Shown here one piece after another: positions 61,723-64,000 of a DNA stretch of 64,000 nt. The notes below the pieces were generated by a model. It made no database searches and was not told where the DNA came from. It saw only the letters and a list, made by a program, of their open reading frames with translations. The DNA is taken from assembly GCA_049969475.1 (NCBI GenBank), contig JBMFOU010000009.1:33626-97625 (forward strand), read 5' to 3'. Origin of the DNA: UBA2030 sp049969475. GTDB lineage: Bacteria > Bacteroidota > Bacteroidia > Bacteroidales > TTA-H9. The position numbers and the translations under genes are program-made. Each line of letters begins with the position of its first letter. The first letter of the stretch is position 1.

Positions 61723-62878
61723 CAACGGAATTTCAACCCAGAGAGACAGCCATGAATCGATAGAGTTCAGGCTACTTTTCAGGCGCCTGGCTGATCGGAT
61801 TAAAACACCCCTGCATGGGCTTCAGGGTATGTTTGAACTGATGAAAAAATTAGCACAAAATGATGAAATGACAGAATATCTGCATATTGCAGAAGCTTAT
61901 AATCTCGAGGTTATAACCATCATTTCCGATTGCCTTGATTATATTCAACTTCGCTCGGGGGAGTTTCAACTCAACCCTGATTGGATAAACCTGGAAGCTG
62001 CAATTGGCGAAATAAATGAGATAATGAACCTTAAAGCCTCAGCAAAGGGCATAGATTTTATTTGTCATTTAAGTGATAATGCTCGTGGATGGATTTACAC
62101 CGATCCCGACCGCATACGGCAATTGCTAGTCAATCTGATTGATAATGCCCTGAAAGCCACTCGTAAAGGAAACATAGAATTACGGGTGGAAAGTCTTGGA
62201 ACACTTGAAGACCAGGTGATAATGGCTTTTAAGGTGAAAGATACAGGCCAGGGTATAGATCCTGCTATTGCTGATGCCATGTTATTGGCACTGGCCCAGG
62301 AAGATACCACAGCACTACTCAAAATTCCTGGAATGGGTGCGGGTATGCTTATTATTAAAGAGCTGAGCCGCCTAATGCATGGTGAAATCTCTTTCGAAAC
62401 GCATCCCAACGAAGGAACTACTTTTTGGTTTACCGCCTCTTTCCCGTACCAGAAGGATTTGGTTTCGAGTCAGAAAACTACTTTATTACCTGGTTCTTTG
62501 AAAATACTTCTGGTTGAAGATAATTTTCTAAACCAAAAATTTACTAAAACTGCATTGATAAAAGCTGGCCACGAGGTAGACCTGGCCGATAATGGGAAAA
62601 TGGCTGTAGAAAAATATCAATCGGCTGAATATGATATAGTATTGATGGATGTTCAGCTGCCCATCATGGATGGAATTGAAGCCACCCGTCGTATCCGGGA
62701 AATAGAAAAAACAACAGGCCGGCATACTCCCATTATTGCCATAACCGCCTATGCCCTCGACCGCGATCGAATCAAATGTCTCGAAGCCGGTATGGATCTC
62801 TTTTTGGCCAAACCATTCAAGCCTGTGCAGCTTATGGCTATGATTGAACAAGCCCTTGAAATCAGGAAGAATGTGTAA
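61715..62878 (+). CDS. hybrid histidine-kinase homologue lacking the phosphoacceptor His
   Basis: A 387-residue soluble protein. The DHp region reads LADRIKTPLHGLQGM where active kinases have SHEIRTPLNG, so the phosphoacceptor His is Asp27. The ATPase domain is recognisable (NLIDNALKAT; VKDTGQGID; a weak G2 box GMGAGMLIIKEL). The receiver domain is intact (LVEDNFLN; Asp in IVLMDVQLPIMDG; Lys in AKPFKPVQL). It cannot autophosphorylate in the usual way, and probably receives phosphate from the coupled upstream kinase or acts as a regulator. Its start overlaps that gene by 8 bases. Confidence 0.85.
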   Translation: MTDNGISTQRDSHESIEFRLLFRRLADRIKTPLHGLQGMFELMKKLAQNDEMTEYLHIAEAYNLEVITIISDCLDYIQLRSGEFQLNPDWINLEAAIGEINEIMNLKASAKGIDFICHLSDNARGWIYTDPDRIRQLLVNLIDNALKATRKGNIELRVESLGTLEDQVIMAFKVKDTGQGIDPAIADAMLLALAQEDTTALLKIPGMGAGMLIIKELSRLMHGEISFETHPNEGTTFWFTASFPYQKDLVSSQKTTLLPGSLKILLVEDNFLNQKFTKTALIKAGHEVDLADNGKMAVEKYQSAEYDIVLMDVQLPIMDGIEATRRIREIEKTTGRHTPIIAITAYALDRDRIKCLEAGMDLFLAKPFKPVQLMAMIEQALEIRKNV

Positions 62879-62937
62879 TTCTTAACCCTACCAGAATTTA
62901 ACCAACCGGGACTGCTTTCAGAAAACCACAAAAAATT

Positions 62938-62989
62938 TTGCCGGCCCAGCTGGTCATTCCGAAAAGATTACCCTTGGCTGGCCCGGCAA
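62938..62989 (-). terminator. probable terminator of the FKBP operon
   Basis: A 13-position stem (TTGCCGGGCCAGC / GCTGGGCCGGCAA on the minus strand, one G-G mismatch) with a 26-base loop is followed by AAATTTTTT. It also lies downstream of the convergent kinase gene. Confidence 0.55.
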
Positions 62990-63047
62990 ATTGTGAATTC
63001 TCAGGATGAATCATTAGGTCAGGTAGCAACACTCATGTAATTGATAA

Positions 63048-63869
63048 TCATTGTTTTATGTGCTCAACTTCCAAAATTTCGATATCAAATATCAGGGTCG
63101 AATTGGCAGGTATGGGGCCTACTTCATTCTGGCCATAAGCTAGATGGGGCGGTATGATAAGCCTGGCTTTGCTGCCTGCCGGAAGTTTTAACAAAGCCTC
63201 GTCCCACCCTTTTATAACTTGACCAATACCAGCCTTGAAAACCAAAGGCATAGCACGTTCTACGCTGCTATCAAACATACGGCCGTCGGTAAAGTATCCG
63301 CTGTAATGAACAGAAACTTTATCTCCAGCTGTAGCCGTATTACCCTGACCCTTTTTCACAACAATCATTTTCAAGCCACTTTCAAAGGTAGTGGTGTCTA
63401 TACCAGCTACCTCAAAAGGTACGGGTTTGCTAACCGGGGTGACATCCATGAGTTCAACGTCGAAAATCAGGGTTGAGTTGGGCGGAATGATTCCCAGGTC
63501 CCTGTCGCCATAAGCCATCTGGGGAGGAATAGTAATTCGGGCTACATCACCTTTTCGTAAATAAGTTAATGCTTCGTCCCAACCGGCAATCACCTGACCT
63601 TTACCCAGGGTAAAACGAATGGGCTTCCCCCTTTTTTTGGAGTCATCAAAAATGCTGTCATTGGTTAATCGGCCGGTGTAGTGAACCGAAACCAGGTTGC
63701 CTGCTTCGGCTTTGGGACCGCTCCCCTGCTGCTTCCACTCAATTTTTACACCCGAGGGTGTGGTGATAGTCAATGGTTGAACCGTTGCCTTCTTCCCTGA
63801 TGTACACGATACGATCAAAAAAATGGAAAGAAAGCCTGCTAATGCGTTGAATTTTAAAAAGCTATTCAT
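63048..63869 (-). CDS. lipoprotein with two FKBP-type peptidyl-prolyl isomerase domains
   Basis: A 273-residue protein with lipobox LIVSC (Cys22). Two FKBP domains at about 48-150 and 165-270 each show the pattern VSVHYTGxLTNDSIFD / VSVHYSGYFTDGRMFD, IAGWDEAL / IKGWDEAL and PPQMAYGDRD / PPHLAYGQNE. It catalyses cis-trans isomerisation of prolines in exported proteins, anchored in the envelope. Its ATG overlaps the stop of another FKBP gene upstream (ATGAATAG), so the two form an operon. Confidence 0.92.
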   Translation of the reverse strand: MNSFLKFNALAGFLSIFLIVSCTSGKKATVQPLTITTPSGVKIEWKQQGSGPKAEAGNLVSVHYTGRLTNDSIFDDSKKRGKPIRFTLGKGQVIAGWDEALTYLRKGDVARITIPPQMAYGDRDLGIIPPNSTLIFDVELMDVTPVSKPVPFEVAGIDTTTFESGLKMIVVKKGQGNTATAGDKVSVHYSGYFTDGRMFDSSVERAMPLVFKAGIGQVIKGWDEALLKLPAGSKARLIIPPHLAYGQNEVGPIPANSTLIFDIEILEVEHIKQ

Positions 63870-64000
63870 AACTAAGTAATTCTATTTCAAATACTAAAGG
63901 AGCAAATGGCGGAATATTGGGTTGGGCACCTCTTTCACCGTAGGCCAGTTTAGAGGGAATGATAACTTTGGCCTTGCTTCCTGGTTTCATCATGGCCACT
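63862..64000 (-). CDS. FKBP-type peptidyl-prolyl isomerase, C-terminal end (partial)
   Basis: About 45 C-terminal codons enter from the window edge on the minus strand: AMMKPGSKAKVIIPSKLAYG, then ERG...IPPFAPLVFEIELLSYE and a TAG at 63862-63864. This is the end of an FKBP domain (KPGSKAKVIIPSKLAYGERG is the typical last strand region). It overlaps the next FKBP gene by 8 bases. The rest lies beyond the window. Confidence 0.85.
   Translation of the reverse strand, partial: VAMMKPGSKAKVIIPSKLAYGERGAQPNIPPFAPLVFEIELLSYE

Overview
The window is typical Bacteroidota chromosome. Evidence: many genes are preceded by the phylum's -7 promoter element (TAnnTTTG), Shine-Dalgarno sequences are weak, and the gene set is characteristic (lumen-facing YfgM-like TPR protein, long S26 signal peptidase, guaA followed by a LysM/receptor protein, LruC-domain surface proteins, SprB/PKD-like secreted repeats, FKBP lipoproteins). 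A tungsten/molybdenum aldehyde:ferredoxin oxidoreductase, a PflX-like radical SAM protein and a small ferredoxin suggest an anaerobe. I cannot place it below phylum. A run of 100 N (60310-60409) shows this is a scaffold.

Layout. 1-2.5 kb: two secreted Ig/PKD-like proteins, the second interrupted by an in-frame TAG. 2.6-12.2 kb: housekeeping (YfgM-like, fmt, HU, recQ, lepB, rny, a probable 6S RNA, zapA, a coiled-coil protein, trmD). 12.3-20 kb: signalling (a PAS/GAF hybrid histidine kinase with an NtrC-type sigma-54 activator, a stand-alone receiver, a ferredoxin, PflX-like radical SAM) and two proteins of unknown function separated by an unusual TTAAG-rich intergenic region. 20.1-26.6 kb: an SRPBCC/GyrI-like protein, then a tight overlapping operon of DUF4956 membrane protein, CotH-like secreted kinase, ankyrin-PPP phosphatase fusion and a degenerate CotH-like paralogue, meeting a convergent membrane metallophosphoesterase. 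26.8-35.3 kb: tRNA-Gly, HD hydrolase, a membrane protein, ligA, a lipoprotein plus LruC protein pair, and a beta-barrel-like protein. 35.4-39.5 kb: AOR with a CRP/FNR-like palindrome at its promoter, a 59-residue winged-helix protein, a thioredoxin-like protein and a ThiF/ThiS pair. 39.5-55.6 kb: CAP protein, guaA, LysM receptor protein, gcvT, patB, HAD phosphatase, Na/Pi cotransporter, argS, a beta-helix lipoprotein, rpsA with a structured leader, rnz, tRNA-Arg. 55.8-64 kb: a fused LruC lipoprotein, a DUF3298 protein, a methyltransferase cut by the gap, two hybrid kinases (one without its phosphoacceptor histidine) and tandem FKBP isomerases.

The most promising candidate for an undescribed system is 21209-25517: a membrane protein, a periplasmic CotH-type kinase with intact motifs, a periplasmic PPP-family phosphatase carrying ankyrin repeats, and a kinase paralogue that has lost the catalytic motifs, all translationally overlapping. 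This looks like a write/erase phosphorylation module outside the cytoplasm. Second is the AOR locus with its own sulfur carrier pair and operator. Third is the LruC pair, where one locus encodes as two proteins what the other encodes as a fusion. Coding starts were moved from the longest possible start wherever a -7 element or signal peptide showed the true start to be internal.
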